Source: Advenella sp. FME57 (GTDB lineage Bacteria; Pseudomonadota; Gammaproteobacteria; Burkholderiales; Burkholderiaceae_B). Taken from it: 64,000 nucleotides of DNA. This document shows positions 28,927 to 37,453 of this stretch, piece after piece. The position numbers and the translations under genes were made by a program. Position 1 is the stretch's first letter; every line of letters begins with the position of its first letter. The stretch spans positions 62,001-126,000 of the forward strand of contig NZ_JABUXU010000001.1 of the NCBI RefSeq assembly GCF_014897675.1. Direction: 5' to 3'. Below the pieces are notes generated by a model. It was not told the origin of the DNA. It saw only the letters and a program-made list of their open reading frames with translations, and searched no databases.

Positions 28927-30342
28927 ATGACGCGCTATCCCAAAAAAGGAAAGGGTGCTCGATGGACCCTACGTGAGTTAAATGCCATCCCAGTGGATTG
29001 GGAAGGGGATACTTTGAGCGATGGCGGTGGCTTGTCAGGCGAAGTGAGAGTGAACGATGGTTCTGTATCCGTGCGATGGCGTTATGCGTTCCGATGGGAA
29101 ACTAGAATATCGTGGTTCCAGTGTGGCACCTGGCCCACGGTCGAACTGGCAGAGGTTCGGGAGCGGCGCGACCTTGCTAAAAGACAGGTTCATGACGGAA
29201 TCAATCCGAATGAGAAAAAGCAAGCCGACCGCATTGAGGCTAAAAATCAGACTCAAGCAATTTTGGCAGAAGAGCGTGCCGAACGAGAGCGGAATAAGAC
29301 ATTTCGGGAAATGTTTGCAGCTTGGCTCGATGGAGGGGTGTCACGGCAGGATGATAATGCGGGTTTGAAACGTGGCTTCGAAAAGGACGTTTTGCCAGCT
29401 ATTGGCGATAAGCCATTGCGGGCCGTGACTGAGCAAGATCTCCGCGCCATTTACCGCGCTGTATTGGCTAGGGGGACCGAAAGGAACCCTCGGGATCGCA
29501 CAGTAGTGGATTTGTCTGCCTCAATTCGTCAACTGTTTAGATGGGCCGAGCAACGTCAGCCCTGGCGCACGTTACTGGCGAATGGCAATCCGGCTTTGAT
29601 GGTGGATGTCTCAAAGCTCATATCCGACGACTATACGGAAGAACGCGATAGAGTGTTGAGTGATGAGGAAGTTCGCACGCTAGATCGATTGATTCGGGAA
29701 CAGAGCGCGGCCTATCTGAACGCTCCAGATCGCCGCGTGGCGCAGCGCGCTATTAATCCCAGAGCGCAGTGTGCTATCTGGATATGCTTTGCTACTATTT
29801 GCCGTATCGGAGAGTTACTAATGTCTCGTTGGGATCACGTCGATTTGGACGGTCGTATCTGGACAATTCCTCGCGAGAATGTAAAGGGTAGGGGGAAGAA
29901 AAAACAAGACCACTACATTTATCTGAATGATTTTGCCATTGCGCAGTTCAAACGCCTGGAGGCTCTAACAGGTAATACCGAATGGTGCTTCCCGGCGCGT
30001 GATGGCGAAAATCACGTGGATGTCAAATCGGTATCCAAGCTGATCGGCGACCGTCAGGAGAAGTTCAAGGACCGTCCAAACGGCCTTAAGGGCCGCCGTA
30101 ACGACAACACGCTGGTGATTGGTGATGAGGAATGGACTCCGCACGATTTGCGCCGCACCGGCGCTACGTTGATGCAGGAGTTGGGCGTGCCGCTAGATAT
30201 TATTGACCGGTGCCAAAATCATGTGTTGGGCGGATCGAGAGTGCGCCGACACTATCTGAAATATGACTATGCTAAGGAAAAACAGGAGGCCTGGCAGAAA
30301 CTAGGTCATCGAATTAATGCGATATTACGGGCAACCAATTAG
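28927..30342 (+). CDS. P4-type tyrosine integrase
   Basis: 471 residues; GGAGGT lies 7 bases before ATG. It should catalyse integration and excision at tRNA-Pro. The N-terminal part resembles the arm-DNA-binding domain of P4-type integrases (beta strands followed by LAEVRERRDLAKRQVHDGINPNEKK). A SAM-like core-binding domain follows, then the catalytic domain: Arg293 in CRIGELLMSRW, His406-xx-Arg409 in HDLRRTG and the nucleophile Tyr443 in RRHYLKYDY. All four key residues are intact, so the enzyme may be active. Confidence 0.93.
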   Translation: MTRYPKKGKGARWTLRELNAIPVDWEGDTLSDGGGLSGEVRVNDGSVSVRWRYAFRWETRISWFQCGTWPTVELAEVRERRDLAKRQVHDGINPNEKKQADRIEAKNQTQAILAEERAERERNKTFREMFAAWLDGGVSRQDDNAGLKRGFEKDVLPAIGDKPLRAVTEQDLRAIYRAVLARGTERNPRDRTVVDLSASIRQLFRWAEQRQPWRTLLANGNPALMVDVSKLISDDYTEERDRVLSDEEVRTLDRLIREQSAAYLNAPDRRVAQRAINPRAQCAIWICFATICRIGELLMSRWDHVDLDGRIWTIPRENVKGRGKKKQDHYIYLNDFAIAQFKRLEALTGNTEWCFPARDGENHVDVKSVSKLIGDRQEKFKDRPNGLKGRRNDNTLVIGDEEWTPHDLRRTGATLMQELGVPLDIIDRCQNHVLGGSRVRRHYLKYDYAKEKQEAWQKLGHRINAILRATN

Positions 30343-30614
30343 GTTTGATGGAATTTCCATCATTTGTATTGGGACTCGTTAAGCGGAAGAATGGGAGCCT
30401 GCCTTGTGGCGTTGTCGCTGGCACTAGCGATTAACATCCACCATTGCTGCATTCATCCGCATGGTAGCTGAGCTGAAACTTGGTGTCTTGCTACTACGGG
30501 CGATTTAGAATGCACACCAGTTTTGTTCAAAATTTAGCCAGAAAATTATCATGTTCTCCGAATTGAAAATATAAGGTAATATTATAAGATATAATGTTAC
30601 ATTGGGAGTAAACC
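30343..30614. other. AT-rich gap between int and cargo
   Basis: 272 bp. A short palindrome GATGGAATTTCCATC follows the int stop (30347-30361). A promoter-like AT-rich segment (TTGAAA near 30562, TATAAT near 30590) precedes the membrane-protein gene. Confidence 0.45.
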
Positions 30615-31163
30615 GTGCCACATACGTTGACGCGATCCATATTGACAATTTTAATTCCTGGCTTGTTTGCCCTCTGCCCGTGGCTGCTCCTTTTACATCA
30701 ATATGCGAACCCACAAGTAGGCTCTGTAAACCCAATTTTACTGCCGGCAATTGTGATCACTCTAGCTGCGGTATTAGGCTCGATTTTTGAAGGGCTTGGA
30801 AGTCATTTTGAAGCTTCATGGGACAACTGTCCAAGAATGACGAATTACGAGATCGAAAAGAACTGGCACATCTATTTGGCTAGTGCGCTCGAACCAAAGC
30901 CGATAGGGTATTCGTATTTGGCCAAGATAGTTACAAGCCTCTATTTTGAATTGGCAATGATTTGGGCATCACCTATTTTCATTATTGGACTTGGTGCAGT
31001 AGTTTGGCAGCATTTCTCAACTAGCAGTTGCCTCCTTGTAATTTGCATGGGATTGGCTAGCATACTCGCTGTCGTATTTTTTTGGTGGCAGGCACGTTCC
31101 TCTCATGAGGTGCTATGCAAGACAAGACAACGACTCAATGTCTTGATGCAGGCACCATCGTAG
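30615..31163 (+). CDS. Four-helix membrane protein, cargo of the element, unknown
   Basis: 182 residues starting at GTG 30615; GGGAG lies 7 bases before it. Not recognised. Four hydrophobic segments are visible, near residues 8-28, 40-60, 110-132 and 135-158, with a cytoplasmic or periplasmic loop of about 45 residues (ending LEPKPIGYSYLAKIV) between the second and third. A short basic tail (KTRQRLNVLMQ) ends it. More AT-rich and with different codon use than the flanking chromosome. It is followed after 41 bp by an exported protein; the two may act together. Confidence 0.75.
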   Translation: MPHTLTRSILTILIPGLFALCPWLLLLHQYANPQVGSVNPILLPAIVITLAAVLGSIFEGLGSHFEASWDNCPRMTNYEIEKNWHIYLASALEPKPIGYSYLAKIVTSLYFELAMIWASPIFIIGLGAVVWQHFSTSSCLLVICMGLASILAVVFFWWQARSSHEVLCKTRQRLNVLMQAPS

Positions 31164-31204
31164 TTAGAATCCCGTTAGCGGCGGCTCATATGAGATAGGA
31201 ATTT

Positions 31205-31780
31205 ATGAAAGTTAAATATCGGAAAACAACGAATTTCAGGATACTAGTCACAGCATTGTCATACGCTTTAGTAAATGTTGTTTACGCAACCGAGGCCAAG
31301 TCGGTTCCCAGCTCCAGTGACATGGAATTCATCATGGAGCAGGTATACGTGAAGGCTGATGAAACTACCGAACATTACCGGAATCGGATTTTTGCCATAG
31401 AAAAGGATTTAGATCCTAAGACAACTCGCCCGAGTCTTTGTGACTTGATTTACTCTGGGGACAATAAGTTTAAGTGCGATGATGAGATTGTTGATAGCAC
31501 TATACGTAGTTTTGCCGGCTATCAAAAATCAAGAGAAAGCAAAGAAAAATTTTGTGAATCTCTAAGTTCAGCTATTAGAGAAATTCAAACGCTGCGACAA
31601 AGAGGGAAGCCAATTCAGTTGTTTAAAGAAGATATGTCGGAAAAAAACGATGTAGGCTCATATTCAGACTATCTGATTTCTTATGTATTCCGTAACGGAA
31701 TCGATAAGGACAGCCGATTGTTAGCATCTGATTTAGAATTGAAATGCCTTAAGCGTTTCGACAAGCTGCTGAAATTCTAA
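31205..31780 (+). CDS. Exported protein, cargo of the element, unknown
   Basis: 191 residues, not recognised. A signal peptide (KTTNFRILVTALSYALVNVVYA) with likely cleavage before TEAKS. The mature part is charged, helical and has four cysteines (SLC, KFKC, KFC, LKC), which could make two disulfides in the periplasm. AT-rich; in line with the preceding membrane-protein gene. A periplasmic effector, a surface-exclusion or an anti-phage role are all possible but not shown. Confidence 0.72.
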   Translation: MKVKYRKTTNFRILVTALSYALVNVVYATEAKSVPSSSDMEFIMEQVYVKADETTEHYRNRIFAIEKDLDPKTTRPSLCDLIYSGDNKFKCDDEIVDSTIRSFAGYQKSRESKEKFCESLSSAIREIQTLRQRGKPIQLFKEDMSEKNDVGSYSDYLISYVFRNGIDKDSRLLASDLELKCLKRFDKLLKF

Positions 31781-32057
31781 AGAATGTTGCCGCATTCTTG
31801 GCGATGCTCTAACCTGGACGATTCGATCCGCACTTTGGGGGAAGTGAATCCACCCCTACATGTATGCAATACCCAGCCGTGGCCTTTAGGAAGAAACGCC
31901 AGAAAAATTTCGTCTATCTTCTTGCTGTAAAATTAAGTGCAAGCGTGGAAGGACAGGAGGAGGCCGATAAGGTTAGTTAACGTGTTTCAAATAGCTGTTT
32001 ACCCCCGCGTTTACCCCTTACATACAATAATAAAAAAGGACTTGCAAGATCATCTTG
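31781..32057. other. Right-end gap of the element
   Basis: About 280 bp without a gene, holding the right GTTTACCCC pair and leading into the tRNA-Pro terminator. Confidence 0.5.
31997..32017. repeat. Paired GTTTACCCC repeats, right end
   Basis: GTTTACCCC at 31997-32005 and 32009-32017, with the same 12-bp period and direction as the pair at 28891. The same layout at both ends fits integrase arm sites. Confidence 0.65.

Positions 32058-32066
<9 letters not shown>
32031..32066 (-). terminator. Terminator of tRNA-Pro supplied by the element
   Basis: On the minus strand AAGGACTT and AAGTCCTT arms with an inner CAAGAT/ATCTTG stem, followed by a T-tract. It differs from the displaced copy at 28675 only in the upper stem, so the element brought its own functional terminator. 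Confidence 0.8.
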
Positions 32067-32470
<404 letters not shown>

Positions 32471-32821
32471 CTAAACCGCGGCACCGTCATATTTTTGCAA
32501 CACCAGGACACCCAGGTCCGCCTGGGGCACGCTGCGCAAATTGACCGCGTAGGTTTGCGTGCCATCCGGCTGTCGGCCTGTCGCAAATGATTGGACCCCG
32601 CAGTTCTGACAGAATAGATGCTGGATCTTGTGTTTATTGAACTCGTACGTTTTTAGCTGTTCACTGCCGCTGTTCAACTCAAACTGGTCGCCGGGAACGA
32701 AGGCCAGTAATGAACCGGTGCGCCTGCAGATCGAGCAGTTGCAACTGATTGCCTGACTGGGTAATTCGGCATTGACCGTAAAAGTGACTGCGCCACAGTG
32801 GCAGCTTCCCTGATATGACAT
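32471..32821 (-). CDS. GFA-family zinc protein
   Basis: 116 residues. The CENP-V/GFA fold is clear: GSCHCGAVTF, CNCSICRRTGS and FCQNCGVQSF give the cysteines for two zinc ions. The family was named for glutathione-dependent formaldehyde activation, but most members have no proven activity. AGGGGC lies 6 bases before ATG. Probably cytoplasmic. Confidence 0.9.
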   Translation of the reverse strand: MSYQGSCHCGAVTFTVNAELPSQAISCNCSICRRTGSLLAFVPGDQFELNSGSEQLKTYEFNKHKIQHLFCQNCGVQSFATGRQPDGTQTYAVNLRSVPQADLGVLVLQKYDGAAV

Positions 32822-32900
32822 TGATCGCCCCTTGTAAATTGCACCCCCGGCTTTGGCAGACCGCGTGGCTTGGCGCGTTCAGCGTGCCTGGCCTGTGCGG

Positions 32901-33317
32901 TCAGGAGCCGATTCGGCGCTGCAGTTGTTCATAAGCTCGTTCAGCTGCTCTTTGCCTGGCCGGCGTTGTCGGAGCCAGGTAATACGAAGAGAAACTGGAA
33001 TAGTACCGTTTTAACATGGGGCGGGTACGCTTGTCAGCATTGTCATATGCGTGCTTGTAGTCACGCTCCCAATTGCGATTGATCACCCGATAGCATCGCG
33101 TTCCTTTCTCATAGGATTCATGTGTCATGGCCTCGCAGCGGCTCACCGATGCGGGCGGATATTTATCGGCGAAGGCTGTTGCAGTTGCTGTTATGGCTTT
33201 ATCCGATTCCAGCTCCTGTGCGGTGAACTCCGCATAGGGATCGGACTGAGTAAACGAGCAGGCTGCCAACATAATTAAGGTTGTGATAACGGCTGTCTTT
33301 TTCACTATTGAAGTCAT
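32901..33317 (-). CDS. Small lipoprotein, unknown
   Basis: 138 residues from ATG 33317 (AGGA upstream). Lipobox LAAC after a basic start. The mature part is hydrophilic and helical with Tyr/Arg-rich C-terminus (KRYYSSFSSYYLAPTTPARQRAAERAYEQLQRR) and two cysteines. No family recognised. 79 bp upstream of the GFA gene on the same strand. Confidence 0.75.
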   Translation of the reverse strand: MTSIVKKTAVITTLIMLAACSFTQSDPYAEFTAQELESDKAITATATAFADKYPPASVSRCEAMTHESYEKGTRCYRVINRNWERDYKHAYDNADKRTRPMLKRYYSSFSSYYLAPTTPARQRAAERAYEQLQRRIGS

Positions 33318-33875
33318 GTTCGAATTTTCCTGAAGCAAGAAACGTTAGCTAGAGAAGGGAACCTGCCTGCGCAAAAGTATATACAACTTTAGAATTGATA
33401 CAAAGAGAAAAATTATGAATGGAATGTGAATGCGGCCAGGCTCATGCTCTCCATTTGCGCGTCTTGGAAAAAAGGTTTCTCCCGGATGGGATGGCGTTGG
33501 CGATGCCAGAATGTAAGAACGGAAAGAGGCCGGGGGCAGAAAACTGGTTAGTGTGTGGCTGGCTGGCTGGTTGGCTGGTTGACGGGAGGCGGGCGCATGG
33601 AGGGTCAGCCGCCAGGCAATGGCAGTGATTCAGTGGGGGATAAAAAAGAGGAACCCGAAGAGGTAAGCTGCCAGAAAAAGCGCAGAAAAGGGAACTCAGA
33701 TAAGGCGAGTCAGAAAGAGGGGAATGACAGCGGAATAAATCAGAGAACAGTCAGTGCATACAATTAGCCGCCGATGCTGCCGGCGGCTATTGCAGGGTTG
33801 CCAGGTAAAAGCAAAAACCGCGCCAGGCCCCGGCAAGTGCATTTTCCTGTGAATAACAGGAAAATGTGTCATCTG
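33318..33875. other. Long non-coding gap with purine-rich tract
   Basis: 558 bp. A GCTGGCTGGTT-like microsatellite lies around 33555-33582. From about 33590 to 33760 the plus strand is strongly G/A-rich. Two short frames here (69 and 70 codons) have low-complexity products and no Shine-Dalgarno. A hairpin AGCCGCC/GGCGGCT is near 33766-33788. Confidence 0.5.
33840..33866 (-). terminator. Hairpin at the end of the YceI gene
   Basis: CATTTTCCTGT (33840-33850) and ACAGGAAAATG (33856-33866), a perfect 11-bp stem with 5-nt loop, starting 10 bp after the YceI stop. The U-tract is missing, so its strength as terminator is uncertain. Confidence 0.5.
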
Positions 33876-34460
33876 TTACTTGACGATGGCTTCGATCTGG
33901 ACAAGTATTTTGACTTCGTCGGGAATGCCCATGTCGATGCCCCAGTTCATGCCCCACTCTGAGCGTTTGATTGTGGTTTCGAAATCGCCACCGCAGATGT
34001 TCTTTTTCAGAACGGGCTGGAAATAGCAATTGTAATTGGTATTTTTCAACGTCACCGGATGAGTCTGGCCCAGCAGGGTAAGGTCGCCACCTACCGTGGC
34101 GAGTTTGTCACTCTTGTATTCAAACGACTTCCCGGCAAACGTGATTTCAGGATATTTTTCGGCGTTGAAAAAATCAGCAGACTTCAAATGATCATCAAAA
34201 TCCTTGGTGCCTGAATTGACCGATCCGGCCTTTATTTTTATATCGGCGTTTCCCTTGTTTTGCTTGGCATCGGCGGCAATGGTGCCCTGGACGTCATCAA
34301 AGCGAATGCGCAGTGTCGAAGTCTTAAAATGCATGACCTCCACGGTCACAAATGTGTGGGTCGGTTCCACTTCATAGTTTGCCGTTTCAGCATGGACCGT
34401 GCCAGCTATGCCGCAGAGCAGGGCTGCGGAAATAGCAGCGTTACATAATACAAAGGTCAT
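33876..34460 (-). CDS. YceI-family periplasmic protein
   Basis: 194 residues; GGGAG lies 8 bases before ATG. Signal peptide cleaved near TVHAE. The lipocalin-like YceI barrel binds long isoprenoids such as polyprenols: YEVEPTHTFVTVEVMHFKTSTLRIRFDDVQGTI, then ADFFNAEKYPEITFAGK and the C-terminal RSEWGMNWGIDMGIPDEVKILVQIEA. Contains two mature Cys (NYNCYF, KNICGG) that may pair. Confidence 0.92.
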   Translation of the reverse strand: MTFVLCNAAISAALLCGIAGTVHAETANYEVEPTHTFVTVEVMHFKTSTLRIRFDDVQGTIAADAKQNKGNADIKIKAGSVNSGTKDFDDHLKSADFFNAEKYPEITFAGKSFEYKSDKLATVGGDLTLLGQTHPVTLKNTNYNCYFQPVLKKNICGGDFETTIKRSEWGMNWGIDMGIPDEVKILVQIEAIVK

Positions 34461-34880
34461 TCAATATACTCCCGAAAAAATAGTGATGGCAAGGCGATAA
34501 ACTGGTGCCTGGCGTGCGAATCTTCCTGATAATTTATCATGAATTTATTCAGTACTCTGTAAGTAATGGCATGCCCTCGGTATTCTTCATTTTCGTCATG
34601 AAGGCAAATCCAAAATGCAACCGGTTACCGTGCTCGACGAATTTTGTTGGGTGTACAGCCAATACCGGGCCACTGCGTGCTGTAACAAAGGCAGTGCCAG
34701 GCTTGTTTTATGGCACAATGCCTTGTTTGTCCGGTTTGGCGTGCTGATTGGGGATTGGCCATCTGGGCGCTTTCCAGCACATCCAGCACTTCAACCGCAT
34801 GCAGGCAACGTAAGAACAAGCATAAAAGTCGTTTGGCCGGCGATAAACAGCAGTATATGCAATCTAAGGAATTTGAATAA
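34461..34880. other. Gap between YceI and methyltransferase genes
   Basis: 420 bp between divergent genes. It should hold both promoters; I see no supported gene and no strong promoter match. Confidence 0.4.
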
Positions 34881-36047
34881 ATGAATACCGAACAGACCGA
34901 GAGCAGCACTCAGGGGTTGAGCCAAATCCTGCCTGATGGCGAGCAAACGGCTGTCTGGCATTCCGAGGCCGGCTTCGCTGCGCCAATCTCTCTGGAGCAT
35001 GCCGACGATACAATGCGGGCCGATCAGGCCTTGAAAAAAATGCGCAACGGCATCGGATTGCTCTGGCGAGGTGACTTCCAGAATGGCAGACAACTGCTGC
35101 AGGCTTTGGGGCGCCGTCTGGACCGAAAGTCTAAAGCCGCTAATGATCATGGCGATGAGCCTATGGCGGCGCGCTTTCACCGTTACCGGATGCAGCAGGC
35201 ACAACGGGCGCGCTTGCTTGGTCTGTTGTTGATCCGGCTCGAATCTGATAATACGATTGCACTGCGTCGGGCGCCAACCTGGGAGCAGGCTCTGCTGCAG
35301 GTATACGGGGCCGAGCATCCGCCCATGCTGGTATCGTTAAGAGAATTGCTTGGCGTAGTCGGTGCGTATGAATGGCGCCGCAAAGGGATGCTCATCGCCG
35401 ACTGTGATTTTCGGATTCATCCGCACTATGGCGTATTTTCTCCCTCGCGCGCCGAGTATCTTGCATTGCTCATGCAGGCGCCATTGCCGGAAAACTGCCG
35501 GAGTGCATTCGATATCGGCACCGGCACGGGTGTGCTATCTGTCCTGCTGGCCAAACGGGGCATCGCGCGGATCATTGCCACCGATTCCTCACCGCGCGCG
35601 GTCGCTTGCGCGCAGGACAATGTGGACAGACTGGGGTTGGGCGATCAGGTAACCGTGCGGGAAGTTGAATTTTTCCCCGAGAGCAGGGCCGACCTGCTAG
35701 TGTGCAATCCGCCCTGGTTGCCCGGCAAGGTCACTTCGTCACTTGATGCGGCCGTCTATGACCCGAACGAACAGATGCTGAAAGGTTTTCTGCAAAAAGC
35801 GCGACAACATCTGGAGCCGGGTGGTCAGATCTGGCTGATCATGTCTGACCTAGCCCAGTTGCTGGGCTTGCGTGCGGCGCACGAGTTGACACAGCTGTTT
35901 AGTGATAATGATCTGCGCGTGCTTGCCGTTTATGAAGCCAAGCCGACTCACGCCCGTGCCGCAGATCGTTCAGATCCGTTGCATGAGGCACGCGCACACG
36001 AGACGACATCACTATGGTGCCTGGCGCCTATTGACACTGAAAATTGA
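34881..36047 (+). CDS. SAM-dependent methyltransferase (MTS family)
   Basis: 388 residues; AAGGAA lies before ATG. An all-helical N-terminal part (about 1-190) is followed by a Rossmann methyltransferase: motif I FDIGTGTGVLSVLLA near residue 213, motif II acid in IIATDSSPRAV, and motif IV NPPWLPG. NPPW/NPPY is used by enzymes methylating amide or exocyclic nitrogen in rRNA, DNA or protein glutamine (RsmC, PrmC types), so a translation-related target is likely, but the substrate cannot be named. The 3' end overlaps the next gene by 20 bp. Confidence 0.85.
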   Translation: MNTEQTESSTQGLSQILPDGEQTAVWHSEAGFAAPISLEHADDTMRADQALKKMRNGIGLLWRGDFQNGRQLLQALGRRLDRKSKAANDHGDEPMAARFHRYRMQQAQRARLLGLLLIRLESDNTIALRRAPTWEQALLQVYGAEHPPMLVSLRELLGVVGAYEWRRKGMLIADCDFRIHPHYGVFSPSRAEYLALLMQAPLPENCRSAFDIGTGTGVLSVLLAKRGIARIIATDSSPRAVACAQDNVDRLGLGDQVTVREVEFFPESRADLLVCNPPWLPGKVTSSLDAAVYDPNEQMLKGFLQKARQHLEPGGQIWLIMSDLAQLLGLRAAHELTQLFSDNDLRVLAVYEAKPTHARAADRSDPLHEARAHETTSLWCLAPIDTEN

Positions 36048-36282
36048 TGAAGTAGGTGTCTTCTGGCGTACCAGTACCGGTGGGATTGTGTTGTGAAATA
36101 TTGACAGGTTTCTGGTAGCCGCAAGTTTTTTGGGCCGTCTGCATACACATTTCCCAGTTCGGTGGCGTTTTCGCATCGGGTGAACATTTGACGCCATAAT
36201 TGCCGCGATCTGTCACGTCAAGCCCACTGGATGCACACCCGGCCAGCACGATAGGGACAAGAAGCAATAGCAGTTTTTTCAT
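36028..36282 (-). CDS. Small lipoprotein with four cysteines
   Basis: 84 residues; AGGAG lies 7 bases before ATG. Lipobox LAGC. The mature part has three further cysteines besides Cys of the lipobox and the C-terminal FQC (KCSPD, EMCMQ, KTCGY), fitting disulfides in the periplasm. Convergent with the methyltransferase and overlapping its last 20 bp. Unknown function. Confidence 0.75.
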   Translation of the reverse strand: MKKLLLLLVPIVLAGCASSGLDVTDRGNYGVKCSPDAKTPPNWEMCMQTAQKTCGYQKPVNISQHNPTGTGTPEDTYFINFQCQ

Positions 36283-36539
36283 TCACGAACTCCTGTTGGG
36301 GCTGTATTGTCTAGTGGCTGTATTGTATCGGATTATTAATCACGCACTTTTATTTTAATTAAATTCAGTTATAGTAGTAGAACAATATCCTGTAACGTAT
36401 TGAATTGAACGTCTGTATTTGCCCCAATGTGGGAAGTGATATGTTTGATTTGTATGCATTCCGTTACATTCAAGTGTGATTCTGTTGTTATGATGAGAGT
36501 CGTATAAGTTTTGTTTATGTCTTTTAAAGGGGTACTTCT

Positions 36540-36968
36540 ATGAAAAAATTTCTCGTTCCCGCTATGATCGTTCTCGCCACTGCAGCAACAGTAAACGTAC
36601 ACGCTGCTACGCCATCTGACAATCTGTCCCGGCATGCGTTGGGCGAGGCAAAGGATACCCGCTCGGCCTGGGCCAAATCTCAGGATATGTATGTTGAGCC
36701 CACACTGCGCATGACAGAGACAACTGTGCCAGTCACGCCGGAGCAAGCTCAGCAGCAAAACTTACCGGTTCAGACAGTTCCTGCTGGCACCGTTCCACCT
36801 ACAGGCACCACCACGACAACAGTGATTGGCCCTGACGGTCAGCCTGTTTCTCAGCCTGCGCAGCCAATGCAGCAGCCTGCTCAGCCAGCTGCGCCAGGCC
36901 AGCCAGTACCAATGCAGCAAGGTACCAGTGGCGCACCTGTTCAGGATCTGTCTCGTCCACAGCCCTGA
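36540..36968 (+). CDS. Secreted Pro/Gln-rich protein
   Basis: 142 residues; AAAGGGG lies before ATG. A signal peptide is cleaved near VHAAT. The mature part lacks a fold signature; the C-terminal half is disordered, rich in Pro, Gln and Thr (QPAQPMQQPAQPAAPGQP). Probably periplasmic. Unknown. Confidence 0.72.
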   Translation: MKKFLVPAMIVLATAATVNVHAATPSDNLSRHALGEAKDTRSAWAKSQDMYVEPTLRMTETTVPVTPEQAQQQNLPVQTVPAGTVPPTGTTTTTVIGPDGQPVSQPAQPMQQPAQPAAPGQPVPMQQGTSGAPVQDLSRPQP

Positions 36969-37093
36969 TGGCTTGTGGCTTGGCAGTATAATGCCGCTTG
37001 GCCATATGGGCATGATCCGCAGATATAGATAGCGCGCATTATTATTGCTGTTGTTTATGCCATCATGAGGATCTGCCTACTACTGGCTACACG

Positions 37094-37128
37094 AAAACCG
37101 ATAGCGTTGCTGCGTTATCGGTTTTTTT
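37094..37128 (+). terminator. Intrinsic terminator
   Basis: AAAACCGATA (37094-37103) pairs with TATCGGTTTT, extended by GCG/CGT inside, followed by a run of T. Ends the secreted-protein transcript. The following 37129-37453 holds no gene I can support and must carry the helicase promoter. Confidence 0.88.
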
Positions 37129-37453
37129 GTTCTAATCGTGCGTGGATTCAGTTGTGGACTTCGTACGCGCAGTGCCTGCAACAGCCGGTCAATTGCGCAA
37201 TCAGTTTGATTATTATACGCGGCGTCAATGAAGATCCAAAGTAACGCATAAGGGGCAGGGGTACTGTCGGGCGCCCACCTGGCGACCTATTGGCGATCGG
37301 CGCTGACATTCAGGCAACGACACCCGATATATACAGCGCGGCATCCGAAGCGGCTGGTAAATACCAGGAGATAAAAACGTCCGCATATGACCCCGTTAAC
37401 GCTTTGCATTCATTAATCTGGTGGCATTCGCTCGGTATAAGCGCAGACACCGA

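Noticed and set aside
33419-33767. Two overlapping short frames in the gap before yceI
   Set aside because: Low-complexity Trp/Gly/Lys-rich products, no ribosome site, and they cover a microsatellite and a purine-rich tract.
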